DNA of 64,000 bases from Hydrogenovibrio kuenenii DSM 12350 (GCF_000526715.1 NZ_JAGP01000001.1:2356001-2420000); one strand, 5' to 3'. Counted from the stretch's first letter, positions 27,476-36,749 are shown. Notes: generated by a model from the sequence alone, not told the origin. Numbers and translations are program-made.

Positions 27476-28099
27476 TTAATCGTTATTTTTAGGCGGCCTT
27501 TCATACTCCATCCATTCATCTAACTTTTGCCAGACTTGATCCAATCCTTGTCGTTTCAATGAGGAAAAAAGCTGAGCGCTGGCATGTGGATAGGATTCTT
27601 TCAACATCTTTTGTAGCTTTAGTAAGCTGGCTTGGGCTGGCCCTTTTTTCAATTTATCTGATTTGGTTAATAAAATATGAACAGGTAAATCCAAACTCAA
27701 TGTCCAATCCAACATCACCATATCAATTTCTGTTGGTGGCATTCTTGAATCCATTAACAGAACTAGACCTTTCAGAGATTGGCGTTGTTCAATATAAGCT
27801 GAAAGGCCAGCTTCCCAAGCATGCTTCACATTGATATTGACTTTGGCATAACCGTAACCAGGTAAATCAATCAAACGTCTTTCATCATCACACTCAAAAA
27901 GATTGATCATTTGAGTACGTCCAGGCGTTTTACTGGTTCTGGCTAACGCCTTTTGTGAGGTAATCACATTTAATGCGCTTGATTTACCAGCATTAGAGCG
28001 ACCGGCGAAAGCGACTTCATAGCCACTGTCTTCGGGACAATGTGACAAATCTGGCGCTGATTTTAGATAATGTGCTTTTTGATATAATGGGTGTTGCAT
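27476..28099 (-). CDS. engB: Ribosome biogenesis GTPase EngB (YihA/YsxC)
   Basis: 207 residues; needed for large ribosomal subunit assembly in other bacteria. G1 GRSNAGKSS (about 33-41), G2 region SKTPGRTQMIN, G3 DLPGYGYAK, G4 LTKSDKL, and G5-like SSLKRQGLDQV. Length fits the family. It stands close to polA as in many gammaproteobacteria (E. coli polA-yihA), with two extra membrane-protein genes and DUF924 between. Divergent from resB across 147 bp holding an inverted repeat. Confidence 0.95.
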   Translation of the reverse strand: MQHPLYQKAHYLKSAPDLSHCPEDSGYEVAFAGRSNAGKSSALNVITSQKALARTSKTPGRTQMINLFECDDERRLIDLPGYGYAKVNINVKHAWEAGLSAYIEQRQSLKGLVLLMDSRMPPTEIDMVMLDWTLSLDLPVHILLTKSDKLKKGPAQASLLKLQKMLKESYPHASAQLFSSLKRQGLDQVWQKLDEWMEYERPPKNND

Positions 28100-28159
28100 A
28101 ATATTCTTCTAAGAACGATGAAATAAGCTTAAATACCGCTTATTTATTAAGGTTTTAAC

Positions 28160-28184
28160 TGATAAAGTCCTTAATACTTTATCA
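28160..28184. promoter_or_regulatory. Perfect inverted repeat in the engB-resB divergent promoter region
   Basis: TGATAAAGT (28160-28168) and ACTTTATCA (28176-28184), 9-bp arms with a 7-bp gap. A TATACT (28201-28206) downstream could be the resB -10 box, placing the repeat over its -35 region. It looks like an operator for an unknown regulator. Confidence 0.4.
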
Positions 28185-28246
28185 ATAATGGCAATCGGTT
28201 TATACTTTACAATCTTTTCTCTAATGAAACTTGAAAAACCATCAAA

Positions 28247-30238
28247 ATGTCAGAAAAAAACATCGTTACACCAAAAAAATCCAATTTATTCATCCAGTTT
28301 CTAGGTTCTATGAACCTTGCTGTAACGCTGTTGGTGATGCTCGCTATCGCCTCCGTTATCGGAACGGTATTAAAACAAAATGAAGCCTTTCAAAACTATA
28401 TCATTAAATTTGGCCCTTTCTGGACCCATGTATTTGATACTTTAGGCTTGTTCCATGTTTATGGCGCTGCCTGGTTCATGTTGGTATTATTGTTCTTACT
28501 AACATCAACAGCAACATGCTTAACTCGCAACTCGCCTCGTTTCCTTAAAGACATGAAGCAATATAGCGAAAAGCTATCCATTACCGCCTATAAACACCAA
28601 CCTTACACTGAAACTTATGCAGTTGAAGGCTTTGACCAAGATTTAGCTCAGCAGACTTTAGAAAAAAACGGCTATAAAACAAAAATTCATCACGGTGAAA
28701 ATGGCGATGTTACAGTTGCCGGAATGAAAGGTCGTTGGGGACGTTTAGGTTATATCTTTACCCACGTCTCAATCATTGTCATTTGTGTTGGCGCGTTACT
28801 AGACAGTGATCTGCTTTTAAAATATCGTCAGATTACTGGTCATTTGGCTCCAGAGACAAGATCTGTTCCACTTGATCAAATCCCTCAAAAATCCTGGCTA
28901 GGACCAAACAACTTTTCTTTCCGTGGTACGGTTAATGTTGCAGAAGGCCAGAGTACAGATGTCCTGTTCTTGCCTTATGGTCGAGGTTTTTTAGTACAAA
29001 AATTACCATTTAATATCGCCGTTAAACAATTCCGTATTCGCTACTACGATACTGGCATGCCAAAATCTTTTGAATCAGATGTCGTTCTTACCGCTCCAGA
29101 TTTGAAAAAACCGATTGTCAAAACAATCAAAGTAAACCATCCATTACTTTATAAAAACTATGCTGTTTACCAATCTTCTTTTGGTGATGGCGGTACCAAA
29201 TTAAATTTAGAAATTCATCCACTATTATCGCCTTATCCAAATGCGTTAAAAATCAATACTGCCGTCAAGCAAGTTGAGCCTTTAAAAACACCTGTCGGTA
29301 CTTTTAAAGCAGAGTTCAACGACTTTAAGATGTTTAACATTGTGCCAGCAACACCGGAAGAGAAGAAGAAAACCGGGCATAAAATGCATAACAATGGCCC
29401 AACGATTATCTTTAAAGTTCGTAACGATCAAGGGAAAGCTTGGGAGTATGTAAACTACATGCAGCCAAATCTACAGGATGGTCGTTGGTTCTTTATGAGC
29501 GGCGTTCGCACAACACCTGCTGCACCTTACCGCTACTTGTTTATTCCAGCTGATGAAAAACGTACCAAAGAACGTTTCTTTAAGTTCTTAGCACTACTGA
29601 ATAATCCTGTACAAATTCATCAATATTTGAAAGATTCGATACCTCATTCGAAAAATATTGATGATAAAACCTATAACTTGCAAATGCGCTTGCTTCAACA
29701 GTTGATGGTTTTGTTCAGAGACAAGGGATTCAGAGGTATTGACTTATTCGTTGAGAAAAAAGTACCTAAAGCACAGCAGAAAAAGGTTAAGGACTATTAC
29801 CTAAGCCAAACCAGTTATGCTTTGCAAATGCTTTATCTAGAGTTTTTACAAAAACAGTACCCTACAAAAAACTTTGATCCTAATACGCTTTCCGATTTCA
29901 ACAAACAATGGTTTGAAGATACTTTGAATGTTATTAACGCCTTACCTAACTACGGGCCACCAATGTATTTTGAAGTGAAATCTTTTAAACAAATCAATGC
30001 AACCGGATTACAAATCACTAAATCCCCTGGAAAAGATGTCGTTTTCTTTGGAAGCGCAATGCTTATAATCGGGGTATTCATCCTGTTCTATATTCGCCAG
30101 AAACGCGTTTGGCTGGCTTATTCTAAACAAGAAAACGCACTGACCATCGCGGGTAAAGACACTAAGGATTTACCTGAAACACAAAACGAATTTGACCAAC
30201 TCGTAGAGATTGTCAAAACTAACATGAAGGTATCATGA
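28247..30238 (+). CDS. resB: Cytochrome c biogenesis protein ResB
   Basis: 663-residue membrane protein of the system II (CcsB/Ccs1/ResB) family; with CcsA it moves haem across the membrane and attaches it to apocytochromes. Features: FLGSMNLAVTLLVMLAIASVIGTVL first helix, further helices at about 75-95 and 165-190, a long periplasmic domain (about 200-600), and a last helix at about 608-630. AWFMLVLLFLLTSTATCLTRN is typical. The stop overlaps the CcsA start (ATGA). Dense in c-type cytochrome genes nearby, as expected. Confidence 0.93.
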   Translation: MSEKNIVTPKKSNLFIQFLGSMNLAVTLLVMLAIASVIGTVLKQNEAFQNYIIKFGPFWTHVFDTLGLFHVYGAAWFMLVLLFLLTSTATCLTRNSPRFLKDMKQYSEKLSITAYKHQPYTETYAVEGFDQDLAQQTLEKNGYKTKIHHGENGDVTVAGMKGRWGRLGYIFTHVSIIVICVGALLDSDLLLKYRQITGHLAPETRSVPLDQIPQKSWLGPNNFSFRGTVNVAEGQSTDVLFLPYGRGFLVQKLPFNIAVKQFRIRYYDTGMPKSFESDVVLTAPDLKKPIVKTIKVNHPLLYKNYAVYQSSFGDGGTKLNLEIHPLLSPYPNALKINTAVKQVEPLKTPVGTFKAEFNDFKMFNIVPATPEEKKKTGHKMHNNGPTIIFKVRNDQGKAWEYVNYMQPNLQDGRWFFMSGVRTTPAAPYRYLFIPADEKRTKERFFKFLALLNNPVQIHQYLKDSIPHSKNIDDKTYNLQMRLLQQLMVLFRDKGFRGIDLFVEKKVPKAQQKKVKDYYLSQTSYALQMLYLEFLQKQYPTKNFDPNTLSDFNKQWFEDTLNVINALPNYGPPMYFEVKSFKQINATGLQITKSPGKDVVFFGSAMLIIGVFILFYIRQKRVWLAYSKQENALTIAGKDTKDLPETQNEFDQLVEIVKTNMKVS

Positions 30239-31413
30239 TTATGAACACTCTCAATTCGACAATGGAAAGTCCTGTTCCAAAAAGTCATCTTGTGAAAGAC
30301 GCTATTTGGGCGACATTAGTTGCTATTGGTAGCTTTTTAGCCTGGCAAGAATTTAATGCGTTAATGGGAATTTATGAAGACGGTATTCTAATCGGTGTAA
30401 CAGTCGGTTTAATCATGCTAGGGCGCTTTTGGCCAAGCATTAAAACACTGTCTTTCTTTATTACTGCCCTAACTCTTTTGGCCCTGTGGTCCTATAGTCT
30501 CCACAATAACCAAATCAGCGCGAATGAACATGCATTCTTTTTACGCTTTTTGGTTTCAAGCCAATCGGCATTTATGTGGATGAGCGCTTTGTATGTAATG
30601 GCGACCGTTACTTACTTCGGCGCGCTTTGGGCTAAATCAGAGTTTACTGGTAAAGTAGCTTCAACCTTAGCTTGGTCTGGGATCACTTTTGGTTTGGTTG
30701 GTATGTTAGTTCGTTGGCGCGAATCTTACCTAATCAACCCTGATTATGGTCATATTCCAGTCAGTAGTTTGTATGAAGTGTTTATTTTATTTACTGTTAT
30801 CACTACCCTGCTATACCTTTACTACGAGCAAAAACTGAAAACCCGTGCAATGGGCGGCTTCGTTATGTTGGTTGTTAGTGCTGCAGTTGGTTTTATCCTT
30901 TGGTATACCTTTGACCGTCATGCTTATGTGATTCAACCACTAGTACCAGCTCTAAAAAGTTATTGGATGAAAATACACGTTCCAGCTAACTTTATTGGTT
31001 ATGGTAGTTTCTCTATTGCGGCAATGGTTGGCTTGTCATATATCTTGACTGACAGAGCCAAAGAAAAGAATCCAAACAGCGAATTCGTTGCCAGAATGCC
31101 AAGTTTAGAAAAAATGGATGACTTGATGTATAAAGCCATTTCTCTTGGATTTGGTTTCTTTACTATTGCGACTATTCTTGGCGCTCTCTGGGCTGCAGAA
31201 GCTTGGGGTGGTTATTGGTCTTGGGATCCAAAAGAAACTTGGGCATTAATTGTTTGGCTAAACTATGCGGCTTGGTTACATATGCGTATGTCTAAAGGTT
31301 TGCGTGGTCGTCCAATGGCTTATTGGGCATTAATTGGCCTATTGGTTACAACTTTTGCTTTCCTTGGTGTGAATATGTTCCTATCAGGATTACATTCATA
31401 CGGTGAGCTTTAA
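30235..31413 (+). CDS. ccsA: Cytochrome c biogenesis protein CcsA (often named CcsB), WWD-domain haem protein
   Basis: 392 residues, about eight helices. The haem-handling WWD motif is WGGYWSWDPKETW near residue 324, flanked by conserved His residues (KIHVPANFIGYG; LSGLHSYG at the end). It overlaps resB by 4 bp (ATGA), showing translational coupling, and forms the system II cytochrome c synthetase with it. A second ATG at 30241 is an alternative start. Name varies between annotation schemes. Confidence 0.93.
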   Translation: MIMNTLNSTMESPVPKSHLVKDAIWATLVAIGSFLAWQEFNALMGIYEDGILIGVTVGLIMLGRFWPSIKTLSFFITALTLLALWSYSLHNNQISANEHAFFLRFLVSSQSAFMWMSALYVMATVTYFGALWAKSEFTGKVASTLAWSGITFGLVGMLVRWRESYLINPDYGHIPVSSLYEVFILFTVITTLLYLYYEQKLKTRAMGGFVMLVVSAAVGFILWYTFDRHAYVIQPLVPALKSYWMKIHVPANFIGYGSFSIAAMVGLSYILTDRAKEKNPNSEFVARMPSLEKMDDLMYKAISLGFGFFTIATILGALWAAEAWGGYWSWDPKETWALIVWLNYAAWLHMRMSKGLRGRPMAYWALIGLLVTTFAFLGVNMFLSGLHSYGEL

Positions 31414-31435
31414 TCCAATCATCGAAAAACAGACT

Positions 31436-32065
31436 ATGCTAAGAAGATATTTTTTAACAACTGTTTTGGGTCTTTCAGCACTGGGATTAAGCTCCCAGGC
31501 TTTAAGTGCCCAGCAATCGAAATTTTTGGAAGGCATTAACTACCAAAAACTAGAGAAACCCGTTTCAATAGAACCTTATAAGAAAAAAGTCGTAGAAGTA
31601 TTTTTTTACGGCTGCCCTCATTGTTATCATTTGGAATCCAGTCTTAACCAGTGGCTTAAAAACAAACCAAAAGACATCGATTTTGAACGTATGCCTGCAG
31701 TTTTAGATAATCCAAATTGGGTTTTTATGGCACGTGTTTTTTATACCGCTAAAGCACTTGGCATTTTAGACAAATTCCATGAAACTTACTTTAATGCGAT
31801 TCAACGTGATGGAAAACGTATTTTTGACATTGATACGCTAGCAAACTATTGTGAGCAATTCGGTATCAAACATAAAGATTATGTACAAATGTTCAAAAGC
31901 TTCCAAGTGAGTCAAATGGTTCAAAAAGCTAAAATCTTAACCAAAGAATATGGCGTAGATGGTGTACCTGCTGTTATCGTTAATGGTCGTTACCGTACTG
32001 ATGTACCTATGGCAGAAGGTAAACCTCAACTTTGGCACTTGGTTAACGAACTCGTTAATAAATAA
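31436..32065 (+). CDS. dsbA: Thiol:disulfide interchange protein DsbA
   Basis: About 209 residues. Signal peptide about 1-25 (MLRRYFLTTVLGLSALGLSS then QALSA|QQ), thioredoxin fold with active site C60-P-H-C63 in FFYGCPHCYH, and the cis-Pro loop VDGVPAVIVNGRY near the C-terminus. It introduces disulfides into periplasmic proteins, which also matters for cytochrome c maturation and fits the resB-ccsA operon. ATG 31436 starts the signal peptide; an in-frame GTG at 31403, overlapping ccsA, would add 11 polar residues and is less likely. Confidence 0.93.
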   Translation: MLRRYFLTTVLGLSALGLSSQALSAQQSKFLEGINYQKLEKPVSIEPYKKKVVEVFFYGCPHCYHLESSLNQWLKNKPKDIDFERMPAVLDNPNWVFMARVFYTAKALGILDKFHETYFNAIQRDGKRIFDIDTLANYCEQFGIKHKDYVQMFKSFQVSQMVQKAKILTKEYGVDGVPAVIVNGRYRTDVPMAEGKPQLWHLVNELVNK

Positions 32066-32090
32066 TCACATCACTATTACATTTCTAATG

Positions 32091-32113
32091 ACGGCGCTAT
32101 TGCGCCGTTTTTT
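32091..32113 (+). terminator. Intrinsic terminator after dsbA
   Basis: ACGGCGC (32091-32097) pairs with GCGCCGT (32102-32108) around a TATT loop, followed by T6. It closes the resB-ccsA-dsbA operon. Confidence 0.85.
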
Positions 32114-32150
32114 ATCGCCTTTTAAATCCGATGGTTTATAATCAAATCAA

Positions 32151-32169
32151 TAAAATCTGCCAGGCTGGG
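32151..32169 (-). repeat. 19-bp dispersed repeat, copy 7 (perfect, reverse)
   Basis: Exact unit on the minus strand, between the dsbA terminator and the acetolactate-synthase-like gene. Confidence 0.85.
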
Positions 32170-32205
32170 TAGATCAAGCATAACTGAGGATTAAAGGGAC
32201 TCATA

Positions 32206-33849
32206 ATGAAAGCATCACAACTCTTTGTTCAATGTCTGGAAAATGAAGGCGTCGAATATATTTTCGGTATCCCAGGCGAAGAAAACATGGATGTTATGGA
32301 TGCTTTGGTCGATTCCAAAATCCAATTTATTACCTGTCGTCATGAACAAGGTGCTGCCTTTATGGCAGATGTCTATGGTCGGTTAACGGGTAAAGCCGGT
32401 GTTTGCCTTTCTACTCTTGGACCTGGCGCAACCAACCTTGTTACCGGGGTTGCAGATGCTAATATGGATAATTCTCCTGTCGTTGCTATTGCAGGCCAAG
32501 CTGCCACCACCCGCATGCATAAGGAATCACATCAAGTATTAGATTTGGTCAGTATGTTTAGACCTATTTCCAAATATGCTATTCAGATTTTAGAACCTGA
32601 AACGATTCCAGAGGTTATGCGTAAAGCATTCAAATTAGCGCAGGCAGAAAAACCTGGCGCGTCTTTTATTGATTTTCCAGAAAATATCAGTGAAATGGAA
32701 ATTGTTGAATCACCTCTTCCAGTTATCAACTCCAAATTAACTTTGGCAGACTCACAACTGATTTTGGATGCTGCTGAAATTATTAAACAAGCAAAAAAAC
32801 CTTTAATTTTGGTTGGTAACGGCGCAGTCAGAGCCAAAGCTTCAGGAAGCTTATTCGCATTTTCTAATCACTACAATATTCCGGTTATCAACACTTTTAT
32901 GGCAAAAGGCGTCGTGCCTCACTATAAAAACCCACTATCAATGGGAACTGCAGGTTTACAAAAAGGTGACTACAACAATGGCGGTTTTGCCGAAGCGGAT
33001 TTAGTGATTTGTATCGGTTTTGATATGGTTGAGTATCATCCTCATTTATGGAATCCGAACCGAGAGCACAAAATTATTCATATTGATACTAAAGCTGCAG
33101 AAGTTGATTACAGCTATATTCCACATGTCGAACTCATCGGTAATATCGGTTTTAATTTAGACGCTTTAAAACAGGCATTACCGGAAAAACCTAAGACATC
33201 TATTCAATTTCCACTAAGACAATCTCTATTTGATGAAATGGAGCGTGTTTCACAGAGCCAAGATTGGCCAATGAAGCCACAAAAAATAATTTGGGATCTC
33301 AGAACTGCAATGAAGAAGAAAGACATTGCTATCAGTGATGTAGGCGCTCATAAGATGTGGATGGCACGCATGTTCCGCTGCGAATTACCAAATACCTGTA
33401 TTATTTCCAACGGATTTGCCAGTATGGGTATCGCTGTACCTGGTGCAGTAGGTGCCAAGCTTGCATTTCCAGACAGAGCTATCGTTGCAGTAACTGGTGA
33501 TGCCGGCTTTATGATGAACTCTCAAGAAATTGAAACTGCTCTACGCTGCGAAACACCTTTTGTTATTTTAATTTGGAATGACAACCAATACGGTTTAATT
33601 AATTGGAAGCAAAAACGTCGATACGGCCGCCCTGCTTACATAGACTTTAAAAACCCAGACTTTGTTAAGTATGCTGAATCTTTTGGTGCTACAGGCATCA
33701 GAATTAACGCAGCAGATGAATTATTACCTGCTTTAAAAACAGCATTAACAGCTAATACGGTTACTGTTATAGATTGCCCGGTTGATTATTCAGAAAACGA
33801 TCGTTTAACGGAACTCTTGGGTAGTGTAATATCTGAAATAGAGAATTAA
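32206..33849 (+). CDS. Acetolactate synthase-like TPP enzyme
   Basis: 547 residues with the three-domain layout of thiamine-diphosphate decarboxylases: catalytic Glu47 (CRHEQGAAF), STLGPGATNLVTGVADANMD, central FAD/DHS-like domain from about 190, and the TPP motif GDAGFMMNSQEIETAL then WNDNQYGLI. Closest in pattern to acetolactate synthase large subunits. No regulatory subunit (ilvN/ilvH) or ilvC follows, so it could be a catabolic or other 2-oxo-acid enzyme. Its partner may be the small protein 17 bp downstream, but no functional link is known. Confidence 0.85.
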   Translation: MKASQLFVQCLENEGVEYIFGIPGEENMDVMDALVDSKIQFITCRHEQGAAFMADVYGRLTGKAGVCLSTLGPGATNLVTGVADANMDNSPVVAIAGQAATTRMHKESHQVLDLVSMFRPISKYAIQILEPETIPEVMRKAFKLAQAEKPGASFIDFPENISEMEIVESPLPVINSKLTLADSQLILDAAEIIKQAKKPLILVGNGAVRAKASGSLFAFSNHYNIPVINTFMAKGVVPHYKNPLSMGTAGLQKGDYNNGGFAEADLVICIGFDMVEYHPHLWNPNREHKIIHIDTKAAEVDYSYIPHVELIGNIGFNLDALKQALPEKPKTSIQFPLRQSLFDEMERVSQSQDWPMKPQKIIWDLRTAMKKKDIAISDVGAHKMWMARMFRCELPNTCIISNGFASMGIAVPGAVGAKLAFPDRAIVAVTGDAGFMMNSQEIETALRCETPFVILIWNDNQYGLINWKQKRRYGRPAYIDFKNPDFVKYAESFGATGIRINAADELLPALKTALTANTVTVIDCPVDYSENDRLTELLGSVISEIEN

Positions 33850-33866
33850 TAAATAAGGGTATTTTT

Positions 33867-34211
33867 ATGATCTATGTAAAAAGGAATGAATCCAATCAAA
33901 TTATTGATATTTGTTTTGATGAAAAAGAAAATTACGAAAAATCCTCTATTTTTAATGAAGAAATAAAAACATTTATTCAAAATTCCAATAATCAAAACCA
34001 AGTTAAAGAGATCATGACAAACTTGGATCTTGATATGGTCAGAATTACGGAAGATGTAATTGAAATTTTAATAAAAAAAGAAATTTTACTCTTCACTGAC
34101 TTCCCTGAAGCTGTTCAAAGCAAACTTCTCTTTAAACGTTTCTTAAGACAAGCATTAAGTAAAAATGGTGTAAATCTGACAGAAGATGGTGAATCAATTC
34201 AGTTTAATTAA
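33867..34211 (+). CDS. Small conserved protein ('tryptophan synthase subunit beta-like')
   Basis: 114-residue soluble acidic protein. IYVKRNESNQIIDICFDE, then LDMVRITEDVIEILIKKEILLFTDFPEAVQSKL, is a pattern I recognise from small proteobacterial proteins annotated as tryptophan synthase subunit beta-like, although they are not tryptophan synthases and have no known role. It follows the TPP enzyme by 17 bp and overlaps the end of the convergent nitroreductase by 4 bp. Confidence 0.65.
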   Translation: MIYVKRNESNQIIDICFDEKENYEKSSIFNEEIKTFIQNSNNQNQVKEIMTNLDLDMVRITEDVIEILIKKEILLFTDFPEAVQSKLLFKRFLRQALSKNGVNLTEDGESIQFN

Positions 34212-34774
34212 TCAAAATGCTTTATAACTTCTGATACTTCTTTACGTTGTGTTGTCCCTACAGCATGAGGATACCCAATATAAAGTGCCGCAATTAACTC
34301 ATGTTTATTAGAGTCTAAAGACAAAATATCAAACGTTCTGCTATCTTTTAAAATAGGCCCAGAACTCCATTGAACACCTACCCCCTTCTCCCAAGCAGCA
34401 AGTTGAAAATTCTGAATTGCACAACTACAGGCAGCATAATCTTCTTTGCTTGTAATCGAATCTTCATCTAAATTTTGTACGACAAAAACAATTTGTGGGA
34501 TTGAACAAAACTTATCCAATGATTTATCAAAGGCTTTCTTATATCCTTCTGAATCCTCAACCTGATACTTAAGTGCCCTATTCTCAGCGTAAATTTTAGC
34601 TATATTTTCCTGAGTATTATTACCAATAATTAAAAATTGCCAAGGCTCAGTCAACTTATGATTTGGCGCATAAATAGCTGCTTCAATAAAAGATTGGATT
34701 AAATCCAATGAAACTTCTTTTTCTATAAATTGGTAAATAGTACGACGGTTTTTTATTAACTCAGTTAAAGACAT
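34208..34774 (-). CDS. Nitroreductase family protein
   Basis: 188-residue FMN-dependent nitroreductase-fold protein. RRTIYQFIEKEVSLDLIQSFIEAAIYAPNHKLTEPWQF carries the R-R-x-x-x-x-F and PNHKLTEPW segments of the family (RutE/HadB-like), and GVQWSSGP and HELIAALYIGYPH are the usual C-terminal parts. Substrate unknown. Divergent from the LysR regulator across an unusual 313-bp AT-rich gap. Confidence 0.85.
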   Translation of the reverse strand: MSLTELIKNRRTIYQFIEKEVSLDLIQSFIEAAIYAPNHKLTEPWQFLIIGNNTQENIAKIYAENRALKYQVEDSEGYKKAFDKSLDKFCSIPQIVFVVQNLDEDSITSKEDYAACSCAIQNFQLAAWEKGVGVQWSSGPILKDSRTFDILSLDSNKHELIAALYIGYPHAVGTTQRKEVSEVIKHFD

Positions 34775-35087
34775 AGTTATTGGGCTTTTAATATTAAATT
34801 TTCACTATTATAAATCGCTTAATAATATAATCTGATAAAAGAAAACTCATGAATAACCCTTGTAAAAGGTGTTATAAATTGTGAATAACTTTTGGATACT
34901 TTTAATAACCAAAAACTATCCACAAACTAATCACATTAACTAAAGCAGTTTTATCTAAAGTTAAACAACGATTATTCACAAATCAACTCTTTGAAAATAA
35001 AGATCTTTATAGAGTTATTCACTGAAAACTAGCTCACTAATAATAAAGAAAAGAATAAAAAAAGAATATATATATATTTAATTTAAT
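34775..35087. other. Candidate replication origin (oriC-like DnaA-box cluster)
   Basis: The longest gene-free stretch in the window, very AT-rich. Perfect DnaA boxes TTATTCACA at 34972-34980 (+) and 34880-34888 (-); one-mismatch boxes CTATCCACA (34916-34924) and TTATTCACT (35015-35023); weaker boxes at 34847-34855 and 34892-34901. A GATC at 35002-35005 is followed by an almost GC-free tract (35038-35088) that could unwind. Hand-sampled strand composition changes sign across the region, and parS-like sites lie on both sides. dnaA is not in the window, and the region is also the divergent promoter of two genes. Confidence 0.5.
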
Positions 35088-36002
35088 ATGACATTAACCG
35101 AACTTAAATATTGCGTTGAACTCGCAAAAACCAAACATTTTCGAAAAGCATCGGAAAATTGTTATGTCAGTCAACCTACACTTAGTGTTGCTATTAAAAA
35201 GTTAGAAGAAGAGTTAAATGTCACTCTATTCGAAAGAAGAAAAAACGATGTTATTCTCACGCCTATAGGAAAAAAAGTTATTGAGATAGCAGAAAATATT
35301 TTGAAGCAATCTCAGATGATTCAACAAATAACAAAAGATGAGTTTTCTGAAGTTACAGAAGTAAATATTGGCGCAATTTATACAATAGGCCCCTATCTAT
35401 TACCAAGCATGATTAAAAAGCTCAATCAACAAGCGCCTTATATACGGCTTACTATTGAAGAAAACTATACTCATGAGCTTGCTAAAAAATTACAGTCTGG
35501 AGAATTAGATATTATTTTGATCGCAGAGCCTTTTGATGAAAAAAATATCGAGAAAATGGCTCTTTATGAAGAACCTTTTGTAGCGGCTTTGCCATCTCAT
35601 CACAAAATGGTCGGTCAGAAAACAATTGATTTAAAGTCAATTGAAGATGATGTTGTTTTTTTACTAGGTGCAGGGCATTGTTTTAGAGATCAAGTGCTAG
35701 AGGCTTACCCTAATTTGAATCATTCCGGTTATCAAAGTCATCCATTACAAAAAACATTAGAAGGTAGTTCTCTTGAAACCATTCGCTATATGGTTGCTTC
35801 TGGTGCGGGTTTGACAATATTGCCATGTACCGCAGTTCAAGAAAATAATAATGAATTGTTAGTCTATAAACCTTTAACCATGCCTGTACCTAAAAGAAAG
35901 GTTATTATGGCTTGGCGAAAAAGTTTTCCGAGAACAAAATTATTGAAACTTTTTCAGGAACTTTTGTTATCTATTGACTTAACCTGCACAGAAAAAAATT
36001 AA
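35088..36002 (+). CDS. LysR-type regulator, OxyR-like
   Basis: 304 residues. N-terminal winged helix-turn-helix (1-60: MTLTELKYCVELAKTKHFRKA, CYVSQPTLSVAIKKLEEELNV), then a LysR effector domain. The segment GAGHCFRDQ (Cys198) matches OxyR's peroxide-sensing GHCLRDQ, but the resolving Cys nine residues later is Tyr207 here. So it looks like a one-Cys OxyR relative, perhaps sensing peroxide through another route. No catalase or ahpC gene is adjacent. The ribosome site before the ATG is weak. Confidence 0.85.
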   Translation: MTLTELKYCVELAKTKHFRKASENCYVSQPTLSVAIKKLEEELNVTLFERRKNDVILTPIGKKVIEIAENILKQSQMIQQITKDEFSEVTEVNIGAIYTIGPYLLPSMIKKLNQQAPYIRLTIEENYTHELAKKLQSGELDIILIAEPFDEKNIEKMALYEEPFVAALPSHHKMVGQKTIDLKSIEDDVVFLLGAGHCFRDQVLEAYPNLNHSGYQSHPLQKTLEGSSLETIRYMVASGAGLTILPCTAVQENNNELLVYKPLTMPVPKRKVIMAWRKSFPRTKLLKLFQELLLSIDLTCTEKN

Positions 36003-36007
36003 TTTTT

Positions 36008-36742
36008 ATGAAAACAGTTTTAATTGGTTTGTTTTTAACTTTTTTTTCCGTTTCTTGTTTTGCAGCTGCAGACAAAGACAGTTCGCCAATGAATGATAAG
36101 GATCCCTATGAATCCTATAACCGTTTTATGTTTAATTTTAATATGGGGTTTAATGATTCAGTCGGTGCACCAGTTGCTAATGTTTATAAAAATTATGTTC
36201 CATCACCAGCACGAAAAGGCATCAGTAATTTTTTCCAAAATTTAAAAGAACCGTTAAATATTGTTAATGCGCTTTTTCAAGCTAAGCCGAAAGAAGCTTT
36301 AACGAGCTTGATGAGATTAAGTTTGAATACAACATTAGGCTTATTCGGGTTAATTGATATAGCGACGCCTGCCAAATTAAAATATCAAAAAGAAGATTTG
36401 GGTCAAACGCTTTATAAATGGGGTGTTTGGGATAAATCTTCATTTATTATGATGCCAATTTTAGGGCCTTACACAACACGTGAGTTGGTTGGTGGATCTG
36501 TTGATTCAACTTATGATCCAACCTACCCTTATTTGATCAAAACAGATTTATCTGGAAGAGTTGGTTTCTTTATAGGTGGAAAATTTGTTGATTACACTAA
36601 GGCAATGACTTTGATTCCTGAAATTAAAGCGCAACCAGATCCTTACATTTTTATGCGTGAATCCTATCTACAATATCGAACTAATTTGATTTACGACGGT
36701 CATCCTCCACAACCTAAATTAGATGATTTTGATTTTAATTAG
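36008..36742 (+). CDS. mlaA: MlaA/VacJ family outer-membrane phospholipid-transport protein
   Basis: 244 residues. Hydrophobic signal (about 1-19; SVSCFAA has a Cys but a poor lipobox), then DPYESYNRFMFNFNMGFND, the MlaA hallmark, YVPSPARKGISNFFQNLKEP and ILGPYTTRELVGG. MlaA extracts phospholipids from the outer leaflet for return to the inner membrane by MlaC and MlaFEDB; those genes are not in the window. It starts 5 bp after the LysR stop, so the two may share a transcript. A 19-bp repeat copy follows 7 bp after the stop. Confidence 0.92.
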   Translation: MKTVLIGLFLTFFSVSCFAAADKDSSPMNDKDPYESYNRFMFNFNMGFNDSVGAPVANVYKNYVPSPARKGISNFFQNLKEPLNIVNALFQAKPKEALTSLMRLSLNTTLGLFGLIDIATPAKLKYQKEDLGQTLYKWGVWDKSSFIMMPILGPYTTRELVGGSVDSTYDPTYPYLIKTDLSGRVGFFIGGKFVDYTKAMTLIPEIKAQPDPYIFMRESYLQYRTNLIYDGHPPQPKLDDFDFN

Positions 36743-36749
36743 CAGTTAT

